Positions 36,121 to 44,118 of a stretch of DNA of 64,000 nt are shown here, in pieces (the first letter of the stretch is position 1; each line of letters starts with the position of its first letter). The notes beneath the pieces are model-generated. The model ran no database searches and was not told the origin of the DNA. It worked only from the letters and a program-made list of their open reading frames with translations. The DNA is from Sphingomonas psychrotolerans (GTDB lineage Bacteria > Pseudomonadota > Alphaproteobacteria > Sphingomonadales > Sphingomonadaceae), in contig NZ_CP024923.1 of assembly GCF_002796605.1 (NCBI RefSeq), forward strand, positions 1,364,001 to 1,428,000. The letters are read 5' to 3'. Position numbers and translations under genes: made by a program.

Positions 36121-37035
36121 ATGTCGGTTCGCATGGCTTTGGCGAAACTCTGCGCATGTGCCTGTGGCGGCGCAGTCATCGGCGGCGGCGGCGTTTATGC
36201 CGTCGAGCGCGTGACGCAGCCCAGCGTCGTGAAGCAGTATACGGTCGCAAAAAAGCGTGTCGTCCGCAAGGCGGCGGTCGCGGGCACCGTGCGCAAGAAG
36301 CTGGTCCGCCGCGTCACCACGACCACGACCCAGACGCAGCCTCAGGTCGTCGTCGTGACGACTCAGGGCGCCCCCATCCCGCTTCCGCAGCGCGAGATGC
36401 CGGCAGTGGCGGCGAGCAGCGCGGCAGCGGCGGGAGTGGTCGGCGGTTCGGGCGGCTATGGCGGCGGCTTCGGCGGCGGCTTCTTCGCCGGTGGCTTCTT
36501 CGGCAGCTCGGGGAGCAGCTCGGGCAGCAGCGGCATCAACATCGAGATTTCGAGCGGGGGCTCGTCGACCAGCAGTTCGACCGGTGGCTCGTCCACCTCG
36601 ACGGGTGGTTCGTCCACTTCGACCGGTGGTTCGTCGACTTCCACCTCGACCGGAGGTTCTTCGACCGGCGGTTCCTCGACTTCGACCTCGAGCGGCGTCA
36701 GCTCCTCGACTTCAAGCGGTGTCAGCTCGTCGACTTCGTCCTCGACGTCGAGCGGCGTCAGCTCGTCGACCTCTTCCTCCACTTCGTCCTCGACCTCGTC
36801 GAGCACGTCGAGCGGCAACTGGAGCACCTCCAGCGGCTGGAGCACGTCGAGCGGCTGGGGCTGCAAATGGGGCAAGCATTGCGGCGGATCGAGCGGCCAT
36901 CACGGCTCGAGCGGCTCGTCGGGCGGCCCAGAGCCGGTCCCTGCCCCGCCGATGGTCCTGCTGTTCGGCGCCGCCGCGGCGGCACTGGTGGCGCGCAAGC
37001 GGTTCGCAAAGAAGAAGGCTGCGGCCGAGGCCTGA
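36121..37035 (+). CDS. Ser/Thr/Gly-rich repeat protein with PEP-CTERM-type anchor
   Basis: This is a 304-residue exported protein. The N terminus has a hydrophobic segment (LCACACGGAVIGGGGVYAV), then a basic stretch (KKRVVRKAAVAGTVRKK) and Thr-rich linker. Residues 95-130 are Gly-rich; about 140-265 consist of imperfect Ser-Thr-Gly repeats (GGSSTST, SSGVSSSTSS). The end is GGPEPVPAPPMVLLFGAAA followed by a hydrophobic run and Arg/Lys tail, which is the PEP-CTERM sorting signal cut by an exosortase. Its role is probably as a secreted, perhaps glycosylated, surface or matrix protein. The exosortase is not in this window. The repeat DNA is built from GC-rich TCG/AGC units, so copy number may vary between strains. 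Confidence 0.75.
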   Translation: MSVRMALAKLCACACGGAVIGGGGVYAVERVTQPSVVKQYTVAKKRVVRKAAVAGTVRKKLVRRVTTTTTQTQPQVVVVTTQGAPIPLPQREMPAVAASSAAAAGVVGGSGGYGGGFGGGFFAGGFFGSSGSSSGSSGINIEISSGGSSTSSSTGGSSTSTGGSSTSTGGSSTSTSTGGSSTGGSSTSTSSGVSSSTSSGVSSSTSSSTSSGVSSSTSSSTSSSTSSSTSSGNWSTSSGWSTSSGWGCKWGKHCGGSSGHHGSSGSSGGPEPVPAPPMVLLFGAAAAALVARKRFAKKKAAAEA

Positions 37036-37040
37036 ACGTC

Positions 37041-37113
37041 ATCCCGGCGCAAGCCGGGATCTCGGCCCGCACGCCGTTCGCTCGCTGCCCAAGGCCCCGG
37101 CTTTCGCCGGGGC
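37041..37113. repeat. two adjacent intergenic palindromes
   Basis: ATCCCGGC-GCAA-GCCGGGAT (37041-37060) and GCCCCGGC-TTTC-GCCGGGGC (37094-37113) are both perfect eight-base-pair stems with four-base loops. They form a REP-like pair at the convergent end of the PEP-CTERM and eRF1-like genes and may terminate both. Confidence 0.65.
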
Positions 37114-37122
37114 AGCGGCGCG

Positions 37123-37635
37123 CTACTCCGCCTTTAACAACGCTTCCTCGATCTGCGGTACGGTGTGCCCGGTCAAATCCTTGCCGATCTCGCCCTTCAG
37201 CCGATCGCTCACTTCCTTGTGATAATGTTTGCGCAGCTCGCCCAGCGTCCTCGGCGGGGCAATGATGATCAGTGATTCATATTCGTTGTTGAGCGCGCGC
37301 CGCTTGAGCATCTCGGCGGTCTCGGCGGCGAACCTGTCTTCCTCGAGCTGGTGATAGTCCGCCTCGCCCATCGTCCCGCCCGCGGTCGCGAACTGTGCGC
37401 CGCCGCCCTGCGCGTGCATCGATCCGCCCTGCGCGGCTGCCGGTGCCCCTGGACCCGACCGAGTGGAGGAGGATTGGCCGGCCAGGTCGGTCTTCTGGTC
37501 CGAATCCTTGGGGTTCGGGTGGATTTCCTTGTCGACGACCTGCAGGTTCGGAAACGCGCTATCGCCCTCGTTCCGCAGGAACAGTATCTTTCGCCCATCG
37601 GCGACCAGAACGACTGCATCATGGGGAACCTGCAT
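37123..37635 (-). CDS. host attachment family protein (eRF1-like, baeRF group)
   Basis: This is a 170-residue protein from the ATG at 37635 behind GAGGAG. The pattern is that of the host attachment/baeRF family: [19 protein letters not shown] at the start, a Gly/Ser/Ala-rich loop at about 45-85, then [40 protein letters not shown] and [15 protein letters not shown] in the second half. The family is a bacterial paralogue of the translation termination factor eRF1, and the attachment name is historical. It is divergent from serS, about 90 bases apart. A role on ribosomes is inference. Confidence 0.82.
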   Translation of the reverse strand: MQVPHDAVVLVADGRKILFLRNEGDSAFPNLQVVDKEIHPNPKDSDQKTDLAGQSSSTRSGPGAPAAAQGGSMHAQGGGAQFATAGGTMGEADYHQLEEDRFAAETAEMLKRRALNNEYESLIIIAPPRTLGELRKHYHKEVSDRLKGEIGKDLTGHTVPQIEEALLKAE

Positions 37636-37725
37636 TATTCGTCTCCTCGTTTTGGATGTGGGTCCCCAACGCAGCCGCACCGCTCAGGGTTGCGCAGGCC
37701 GAAGCGCGCAGTCATACGCCCGGCC

Positions 37726-38997
37726 ATGCATGATATCCGGTTCATCCGCGAAAACCCCGAGGCATTCGACGCCGGACTGGCGAAGCGCGGCCTCGAACCG
37801 CGTTCGGCCGAACTGCTCGCGCTCGACGAGCGCCGCCGCGCGCTGATCACCGAGGCGCAGACGGTCCAGGCCCGCCGCAACGAAGCGTCGAAGGCGATCG
37901 GCGCGGCCAAGGCCCGGCGCGACGATCCCACCGATCTGATGGCCGAAGTCGCCGAACTCAAGGAGCGGATGCCCGCGATCGACGCCGAGGAGAAAGCGGT
38001 GGGCGCCGAGCTCACCGGCGTGCTGGCCGCGATCCCCAATCTGCCCCTCGCCGACGTGCCGAAGGGTGCCGACGAGGACGACAACGCTCTCGTCCACCAA
38101 CGCGGCACGCCGCCCGCCTTTGCCTTCGAAGCGAAGGAGCATGACGCGATCGGCCCCGCGCTCGGGCTCGATTTCGAGACCGGGGCGCTGCTCGCGGGCT
38201 CGCGCTTCACCTTCCTGCGCGGGAGCGCCGCGCGCCTCCACCGCGCGCTCGGCCAGTTCATGCTCGACACGCTGACGCGCGAGCATGGCTATGAGGAAAC
38301 CGTGGTTCCGCTGCTGGTGCGCGAGGAAGCCATGTTCGGCACCGGCCAGCTTCCCAAATTCGCCGAGGACAGCTTCCAGACCAGCGACGGCCGCTGGCTG
38401 ATCCCGACCTCCGAAGTCAGCCTGACCAACAGCGTGCGCGAACAGATCCTCTCCGAAGAGGCGCTGCCGCTGCGTTTCACTGCGCTGTCGCCGTGCTTCC
38501 GCTCCGAGGCCGGCTCGGCCGGTCGCGACACCCGCGGCTATATCCGCCAGCACCAGTTCGAAAAGGTCGAGATGGTCTCGATCACCACGCCGGACCAATC
38601 CGAAGCCGAGCATGAGCGGATGACCGCCTGCGCCGAGGATATTCTGACCAAGCTCGGCCTCGCCTTCCGCCGGATGAAGCTTTGCACCGGCGACATGGGC
38701 TTCTCGGCGGCGCGGACCTACGATCTCGAAGTATGGCTGCCCGGCCAGGCGCGCTACCGCGAGATCTCGTCCTGCTCGACCTGCACCGACTTCCAGGCAC
38801 GCCGGATGAACGCGCGCTATCGCCCCGGGGGCGAGAAGGCGACGCGCTTCGTCCATACGCTCAACGGCTCGGGGCTGGCGGTGGGTCGTACCCTCGTTGC
38901 GGTGGTCGAGAATTATCAGCAGGAAGACGGTTCGGTCGCGGTGCCCGAGGTGCTGCAATCCTATCTCGGCGGGCTGAACCAGCTCGAACCGCGCTGA
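37726..38997 (+). CDS. serS: seryl-tRNA synthetase
   Basis: This is a 423-residue class II synthetase that charges tRNA-Ser and tRNA-Sec with serine. The N-terminal arm is the coiled coil with [19 protein letters not shown]; the catalytic core has motif 2 ([25 protein letters not shown] in parts near residues 260-285) and motif 3 ([19 protein letters not shown] near residue 380). I chose the ATG at 37726 ([14 protein letters not shown]), the conserved start. The stop overlaps the surE start (TGATG). Confidence 0.97.
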   Translation: MHDIRFIRENPEAFDAGLAKRGLEPRSAELLALDERRRALITEAQTVQARRNEASKAIGAAKARRDDPTDLMAEVAELKERMPAIDAEEKAVGAELTGVLAAIPNLPLADVPKGADEDDNALVHQRGTPPAFAFEAKEHDAIGPALGLDFETGALLAGSRFTFLRGSAARLHRALGQFMLDTLTREHGYEETVVPLLVREEAMFGTGQLPKFAEDSFQTSDGRWLIPTSEVSLTNSVREQILSEEALPLRFTALSPCFRSEAGSAGRDTRGYIRQHQFEKVEMVSITTPDQSEAEHERMTACAEDILTKLGLAFRRMKLCTGDMGFSAARTYDLEVWLPGQARYREISSCSTCTDFQARRMNARYRPGGEKATRFVHTLNGSGLAVGRTLVAVVENYQQEDGSVAVPEVLQSYLGGLNQLEPR

Positions 38998-39761
38998 TGC
39001 GCATCCTGCTCACCAACGACGACGGCATCCACGCGCGCGGCCTCGCGGTGCTTGAGCGCATTGCCCGAACGATCTCCGACGACATCACCGTGGTCGCTCC
39101 CGCCGAGGAGCAATCGGGCAAGAGCCGCTCGCTGACCCTCACCGAGCCGTTCCGCGTCCGCCGCGCCGGCGACAATCGCTACGCGGTACGCGGCACGCCG
39201 ACCGACTGCGTGATGTTCGCGCTCGGCGAGGCGATGAAGGATTCGCCGCCCGATCTCGTCCTCTCGGGAGTCAATCGGGGCGGCAATCTCGGCGAGGATG
39301 TCAGCTATTCGGGCACCGTCTCCGCTGCGATGGAAGGCGCGCTTGCGGGCATCCGCTCGATCGCGCTGAGCCAGCGTTACGAACGCACCGGCATGGGCGA
39401 TCAAGTCCCCTTCGACACCGCCGAAGCTTGGGGCGAACGCGCGCTGCGCCCGCTGCTCGATGCGCCCTGGGCGCCGCGCACCTTAGTCAACATCAACTTC
39501 CCGTCGATCCCGGCCGACGTGGTAAAGGGCATCAAGCCGGTCGCGCAGGGCCTGCGCGATTATGGCCGGGCCGGGCTCGACAAGCGCGTCGATCCGCGCG
39601 GCTTCCCTTATTATTGGCTGGCGATGAGCCGGCTGCCGCACACGCCCGATCCCGAGACTGATCTCGAGGCGATCGAGCAGGGCTGGATCACGGTGACGCC
39701 GCTCCATCTCGATCTGACCCATCGCAACTCGCTGGAAAGTCTCAAGTCGGTCTATTGTTAA
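38997..39761 (+). CDS. surE: 5'/3'-nucleotidase SurE
   Basis: This is a 254-residue enzyme that removes phosphate from nucleoside 5'- and 3'-monophosphates and short polyphosphates. The metal site LTNDDGIHARG (residues 5-15) and the segments RGTPTDCVMFAL, LVLSGVNRGGNLGEDVSYSGTV and NINFP are diagnostic. It overlaps serS and is followed by the NlpD-like gene 48 bases later, an order usual in sphingomonads. In enterobacteria the surE neighbours are pcm and nlpD. Confidence 0.96.
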   Translation: MRILLTNDDGIHARGLAVLERIARTISDDITVVAPAEEQSGKSRSLTLTEPFRVRRAGDNRYAVRGTPTDCVMFALGEAMKDSPPDLVLSGVNRGGNLGEDVSYSGTVSAAMEGALAGIRSIALSQRYERTGMGDQVPFDTAEAWGERALRPLLDAPWAPRTLVNINFPSIPADVVKGIKPVAQGLRDYGRAGLDKRVDPRGFPYYWLAMSRLPHTPDPETDLEAIEQGWITVTPLHLDLTHRNSLESLKSVYC

Positions 39762-39809
39762 GCACCTCCGTTTACCTTATTAAATTTTCAAGGGGTAAGG
39801 GGGTTCGCA

Positions 39810-40871
39810 ATGCGCCGGATGGGGGCACTGCTGTTCGGCGTCGTTGTGACGGCGGGCTGCATACCGGCTGAGACCGGACGAGGAACGCGCGGCTACGACG
39901 CGCCGGAGCAAAACCGGGAACAGGAACAGTTCGAGCGCCGGTCGCTGGATCAGGACGTCCGCGTGCTGCCCGCGCCGCCGCCGGCCTGGGAGGCGCGCCG
40001 CGTCACTGCCGACGCGAAGCAGGTGGCGAGCTCGACCTATGTCGTCCAGCCGGGCGACTCGTTGCGCACCATTTCGATTCAGACCGGCGCCGGCTCCGAG
40101 GCGATCGCCCGTGCCAACAATCTCGTCGCGCCCTTCGTCATCCAGCCCGGCCAGCGGCTGGGCATCCCCGGCGGCCGCTATCATCTGGTCCGCACCGGCG
40201 AGACGGGAATAGCGATCGCGCGCGCTTACGGCGTCGATTGGTCGCGCATCGTCTCGGCCAATGCGCTCACCGAGCCGTATATTCTCCGAACCGGCCAGCG
40301 GCTGCTGGTCCCGGGCAGCCGGCCCGAGAGCATCGAGGAGCGCGCCGCACGCTTCCATCTCGATATCGACGACATTCTCACCGGCGGCGAGCCCGCGCTC
40401 GCGGCCAACGCCAGGCCGGCCCGGCCCAGCCCCTCCTCGTCGCGCGTGCTGCCCGCCACCACCCCGGTCGCCGCGCCGATCAGCCGCGTCGCCGGCCAGT
40501 TCGCCTGGCCGCTCAAGGGCTCGATCGTGAAGCGCTTCGGCCCGGGCAAGAGCGGCGAGCGCAACGACGGCATCAAGATCGCAGCTCCGCTCGACACACC
40601 CGTGCTCGCCGCCGCCGACGGCGTCGTCGCCTATGTCGGCAGCGACGTCCCCGCTTTGGGCGGGTTGGTGATCGTCAAGCACGGCAACAGCACGACGACG
40701 GTCTACGGCCATGCCGGACAATTGCTTGTGCAGCGCGGCCAATCGGTGAAGAAGGGCCAGATGATCGCGCTCTCCGGCAATTCGGGCTTCGCCGACCGCC
40801 CTGAACTCCATTTCGAAATCCGTCAGGGGCGCACCCCTGTCGATCCGGTGTCGAGGCTGCCCGCGCGCTAG
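39810..40871 (+). CDS. NlpD-like lipoprotein with two LysM domains and LytM (M23) domain
   Basis: This is a 353-residue lipoprotein (lipobox VVTAGC, Cys17). Two LysM repeats bind peptidoglycan (YVVQPGDSLRTIS near residue 76; YHLVRTGETGIAIARAYG near residue 127). The C-terminal LytM domain (FAWPLKGSIVKRFGPG to HFEIRQGRTPVDP) has Asn-Asp in NDGIKI where the catalytic His and Asp are expected and Glu-Leu-His instead of His-x-His at the end. Like E. coli NlpD it is thus probably an activator of an amidase during cell division, not an enzyme. AAGGGGG precedes the ATG. Confidence 0.88.
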   Translation: MRRMGALLFGVVVTAGCIPAETGRGTRGYDAPEQNREQEQFERRSLDQDVRVLPAPPPAWEARRVTADAKQVASSTYVVQPGDSLRTISIQTGAGSEAIARANNLVAPFVIQPGQRLGIPGGRYHLVRTGETGIAIARAYGVDWSRIVSANALTEPYILRTGQRLLVPGSRPESIEERAARFHLDIDDILTGGEPALAANARPARPSPSSSRVLPATTPVAAPISRVAGQFAWPLKGSIVKRFGPGKSGERNDGIKIAAPLDTPVLAAADGVVAYVGSDVPALGGLVIVKHGNSTTTVYGHAGQLLVQRGQSVKKGQMIALSGNSGFADRPELHFEIRQGRTPVDPVSRLPAR

Positions 40872-40876
40872 CGCCG

Positions 40877-41884
40877 ATGCCCGTGCTTCCCTCTGCGACG
40901 CTCAAGCGCAAATCGAGCCTGCCGGTCTGGATCTCGATCGGCTGGCGCGTGCTCGCGGTGCTTGCGTTGCTCGGGCTCGCGGTCGGGGTCCACTGGCTCG
41001 AGCGCGACGGGCTGAAGGACGCCGCTGACGGGCATGTCAGCTTTCTCGACATCCTCTATTTCACGTCGATTTCGGTGACCACCACCGGCTATGGCGACAT
41101 CGTGCCGGTCAGCAATTCGGCGCGGATGTTCGACGCCTTCGTGGTTACCCCGATCCGCGTCTTCGTGGTGCTGCTCTTCCTCGGCACCGCCTATAATTTC
41201 GTGCTCAAACGCACTTGGGACAAATGGCGTATGGCAGTGATCCAGCGGACCCTTTCGGGTCACATCATCGTGGCCGGCTACGGCACCACCGGCTCGGAGA
41301 CCGTCGATGAGCTGATCGCGCGCGGCACCGATCGTGGACGCATCGTCGTGATCGACACGCGCGAGGAGAATCTCGGTCGTGCGAAGGAATGCGGCTGCAC
41401 CGTGCTTCAGGGCGACGCGACCCGCGATCAGGTGCTCAAGGACGTGCGGATCGAAAGTGCCGAGTCGATGATCGTCTGCGCCGGCCGCGACGACACCTCG
41501 ATCCTGATCACCCTGACCGCCCGCCACCTCGCTCCCGCGATCCCGATCAGCATCATCGTCCGCAACGAGGATAACGAGCTGCCCGCGCGCGCCGCGGGCG
41601 CGACCACGGTGGTCAATCCGGTCAGCTTCGCCGGTCTCCTGCTCGCCAGCTCATGCAAGGGCCCGCATCTTTCCGAATATCTGATGGATCTCGCCTCGTT
41701 TCACGGCGAGGTCGAACTTTCAGAGCGTCCGGTGCGCACCGAAGAGATCGGCAAGCCTCTCACTGCGATCCAGACCGGCCTCGGCGTCCGCCTCTATCGC
41801 GATGGCGTCGCCCACGGCCACAAGGCACCCGAAGCCCAAGCGTTGAGGGCCGGCGATCTGATCGTCGAGATCGTCACCGGCTGA
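40877..41884 (+). CDS. potassium channel with RCK/TrkA domains
   Basis: This is a 335-residue protein. A two-helix pore carries the selectivity filter TTTGYGD near residues 69-75, flanked by hydrophobic helices at about 20-42 and 88-110. A TrkA-N Rossmann domain begins at HIIVAGYGTTGSETVDEL near residue 132, and a TrkA-C-like part ends the protein. Such channels conduct K+ and are gated by nucleotide or ions at the RCK ring. Start five bases after the NlpD stop, so it is co-transcribed. It overlaps the end of the convergent AAC(3) gene by 11 bases. Confidence 0.9.
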   Translation: MPVLPSATLKRKSSLPVWISIGWRVLAVLALLGLAVGVHWLERDGLKDAADGHVSFLDILYFTSISVTTTGYGDIVPVSNSARMFDAFVVTPIRVFVVLLFLGTAYNFVLKRTWDKWRMAVIQRTLSGHIIVAGYGTTGSETVDELIARGTDRGRIVVIDTREENLGRAKECGCTVLQGDATRDQVLKDVRIESAESMIVCAGRDDTSILITLTARHLAPAIPISIIVRNEDNELPARAAGATTVVNPVSFAGLLLASSCKGPHLSEYLMDLASFHGEVELSERPVRTEEIGKPLTAIQTGLGVRLYRDGVAHGHKAPEAQALRAGDLIVEIVTG

Positions 41885-42635
41885 GGCTCTCCCGCGCCTC
41901 GTCGCACTCCTCGCAACCTTCGTCGGCGTCGTGCAGAAAGACCAAGGGGTCCGCGCGTATCCGCGGCACCGCCACGCGGATGAGGTCCTCCGCCTCGATA
42001 AGCCGCGCATGGGCTTTCCCGACCCGCCCCTCGCGCTGGAGCCCTTCTGCACGCAGCCATTCGTCGGCGAGTGCGAATTTCTCGCAGCAGCTGTCATTCT
42101 CGCCATAATCCACACGCACGCCGTCGGCGCGGGTATAGTGGAAGGCGCTGCGATAGGGCGCGCCGCCCAGCAATTCGGCCAGATGCAGCATCGTATTGGC
42201 ATCATGCCCCACGCCGAGCAGCAGGATCTGGCCGTCTGCCTCGCGGATCCGGTCGATCGCGCTCCCCGGCGCTGCGGGCGGTAACACGAACGGCCCGCCG
42301 GTGATCCATTCCGCCCTTGGCCCGACTGCCGCCACCGCATCGAAATGCGCGCTGCGCACCACGCCCGGCTGCTGCCAGAACAAGCACGGCACGATCCCGA
42401 GATCCTCGCGGTTCGCACTGGTCGCGGGATCGAACGGCGCGTCGTCGTCGCCTGTCGCCGAGGGCATCGCCAGCGTGCCTTCCGGCCCCAGCGCCGCCTG
42501 CAGCGCGGCGATCAGCCCCAGCGGTCCGCCCTCCACCGGGCGCACCGCGCGGAAGCTCGAATGCATCAGCAGCACCCCGCCCTCGCGCACGCCGATCGCG
42601 CGGAGCTGCGCCGCCACTTCCGCGCATGTCGTCAC
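41874..42635 (-). CDS. AAC(3)-family aminoglycoside N-acetyltransferase-like protein
   Basis: This is a 253-residue protein from the GTG at 42635. Longer starts would add about 40 atypical residues and run over the divergent DUF486 gene. Family marks are VLLMHSSFRAVRPVEGGP near residue 20, GTLAMPSATGDDDAPFDP, RSAHFDAVAAVGPRAEW and LLLGVGHDANTMLHLAE. The family transfers acetyl from acetyl-CoA to the 3-amino group of aminoglycosides; many chromosomal members have other or unknown substrates. The C-terminal Cys pair (DSCCEKF) and CEEC motif are unusual. No mobile element is near, so it looks intrinsic. Confidence 0.82.
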   Translation of the reverse strand: MTTCAEVAAQLRAIGVREGGVLLMHSSFRAVRPVEGGPLGLIAALQAALGPEGTLAMPSATGDDDAPFDPATSANREDLGIVPCLFWQQPGVVRSAHFDAVAAVGPRAEWITGGPFVLPPAAPGSAIDRIREADGQILLLGVGHDANTMLHLAELLGGAPYRSAFHYTRADGVRVDYGENDSCCEKFALADEWLRAEGLQREGRVGKAHARLIEAEDLIRVAVPRIRADPLVFLHDADEGCEECDEARESLSR

Positions 42636-42677
42636 TTTGGTTCTTGACCCCTCGCCCGAGTCGGTGATGGTCGCATC

Positions 42678-43043
42678 ATGCCTCCCGCCTTCTCTGCGCA
42701 TGTCCTTCCGATCCTGATGCTCGTCGTCTCGAACATCTTCATGACCTTCGCCTGGTACGGTCATCTCAAGTTCAAGGCCGCACCGCTACTGCTGGTGATC
42801 CTCGTCAGCTGGGGAATCGCGCTCCCCGAATATCTGCTCGCCGTCCCCGCCAACCGCTGGGGAAGCAGCGTCTACTCCGCCGCGCAGCTCAAGGGCATGC
42901 AGGAAGTGATCACGCTAGCGGTGTTCGCGGCCTTTTCGATCCTTTATCTCGGGCAGAAGATCACGGTGAACCATCTGATCGGCTTCGCGCTGATCGCCGC
43001 GGGCGCCTTCTTCCTGTTCCGGGCGCCGATCGCCCCGGCCTAG
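42678..43043 (+). CDS. DUF486 (DMT-like) membrane protein
   Basis: This is a 121-residue protein with four membrane helices: VLPILMLVVSNIFMTFAWYG, LLLVILVSWGIALPEYLL, VITLAVFAAFSILYL and LIGFALIAAGAFFLF. The EYLLAVPANRWG loop is the hallmark of DUF486, a small-multidrug-like fold of unknown transport activity. It is divergent from the AAC(3) gene with overlapping upstream regions. Confidence 0.87.
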   Translation: MPPAFSAHVLPILMLVVSNIFMTFAWYGHLKFKAAPLLLVILVSWGIALPEYLLAVPANRWGSSVYSAAQLKGMQEVITLAVFAAFSILYLGQKITVNHLIGFALIAAGAFFLFRAPIAPA

Positions 43044-43087
43044 GTTGTGGGCTCATAATGCGAAGGTCGCGGCGCGGCGCCGAAGAC

Positions 43088-43492
43088 CTATTGAATGGCG
43101 GTGGCTTGCGACCAGACGACCATCCAGCGCCCGTCATGCTTCTCATAAATGTCGGTGTGCCAATAGTCGCTGAGGGGGATCTTGTGCCCGCCGAAGACAA
43201 GTTCGAGCTGGGCACGATACCGAATGACCGCGCCCCCGCCATATAGCCGCACCGCGATGTCGGCGGGCTGCCATGTCAGATATTTGAGCTGCCCGGAGGC
43301 GATCGCGCCCATATAGTCGTCGTTGGACAAAGCAGCGCCGATCGGCGTTATCAACTGGAAGTCCGGCGCGTGAAACTTTCGTGCCTGATCGACGTCGCCA
43401 CGGACCAGGGCGCGAAGCCTGGCACGTTCGGTTTCCCGGAGAAGCTCGGCCTCGCCGGTTGGGGAAGGATCGCCGAGGGCCGGGATTGTCAT
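43088..43492 (-). CDS. SnoaL/NTF2-like (DUF4440) protein
   Basis: This is a 134-residue protein from the ATG at 43492, with GGAG seven bases upstream. The fold signature is ARLRALVRGDVDQARKFHAPDFQLITPIG near residues 25-52 and the later YRAQLEL, KIPLSDYWHTDIYEKHDGRWMVVWSQAT. NTF2-like domains act as small lyases, isomerases or binding proteins. There is no signal peptide and no partner to suggest the ligand. Confidence 0.8.
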   Translation of the reverse strand: MTIPALGDPSPTGEAELLRETERARLRALVRGDVDQARKFHAPDFQLITPIGAALSNDDYMGAIASGQLKYLTWQPADIAVRLYGGGAVIRYRAQLELVFGGHKIPLSDYWHTDIYEKHDGRWMVVWSQATAIQ

Positions 43493-43625
43493 GCACGTTC
43501 TCCATTTGCGAAAGGAGATCGCTACGTCGCCCCTTCCAATCTTCTCTCGCCCTTTAGAACGGATGAGGAACAAGACAAGGGGTCTCGCTTTCGGCAATCA
43601 GCGCGCGATCCATGACTCTACGACC

Positions 43626-44027
43626 TCACCTCAGCAGCCCCAGAATCGCGCCCATCACCAGATAGATCGTGATCCAGTATCCCGCATCGATCAGGAACAG
43701 GACACGCGGCTGGCGCGAGAAAAGATAATTCACGCCGATCGAGGTCGCGATGAAGCCCACCCCGATGATCGCCGCGATCACCAGCGAATGGTGCAGCCCT
43801 GGCGGCGCATCATAGGTCGCGTAAAGATGATCGAGCATGAACGCGGCGACGAGGTTGAGCACGAAGGTCGCGCCGAAGATCAACGGCATGTTGGCCTTCG
43901 CTGCGCTCTCCGGCGTGATCCCGCGCGCCTTCATCCACGCTTTGCCGAACAGCGGCCCATACCAGAGCCCGCCCACCACGAAGCCGGCCAGCGCCGCCAG
44001 CAGAATCGCAAGCCAATGAAACGGCAT
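43626..44027 (-). CDS. DUF1761 membrane protein
   Basis: This is a 133-residue integral membrane protein with four hydrophobic helices. The start GFVVGGLWYGPLFGKAWMK is the DUF1761 mark, and the end has FLIDAGYWITIYLVMGAIL. GGAGGGGAAG stands directly before the ATG. Function is unknown. It is divergent from rimO with 91 bases between. Confidence 0.87.
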   Translation of the reverse strand: MPFHWLAILLAALAGFVVGGLWYGPLFGKAWMKARGITPESAAKANMPLIFGATFVLNLVAAFMLDHLYATYDAPPGLHHSLVIAAIIGVGFIATSIGVNYLFSRQPRVLFLIDAGYWITIYLVMGAILGLLR

Positions 44028-44118
44028 CTTCCCCTCCGTGTATCTGCAGGGTAGCGAAGCTACGCCGGAAACCCCCGGCTAGCAATTTGCGCCAAAAAGC
44101 CTATGTCGCGCGGCAATC

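Noticed and set aside
36456..36875. A Glu/Asp/Leu/Pro-rich frame on the - strand in the Ser-repeat gene
   Set aside because: It is the antisense reading of TCG/AGC repeats and would have no start context; the + strand has signal segment and PEP-CTERM tail.
42636..42764. A longer start for the AAC(3)-like gene
   Set aside because: The extra residues are charged and atypical and overlap the start of the divergent DUF486 gene.
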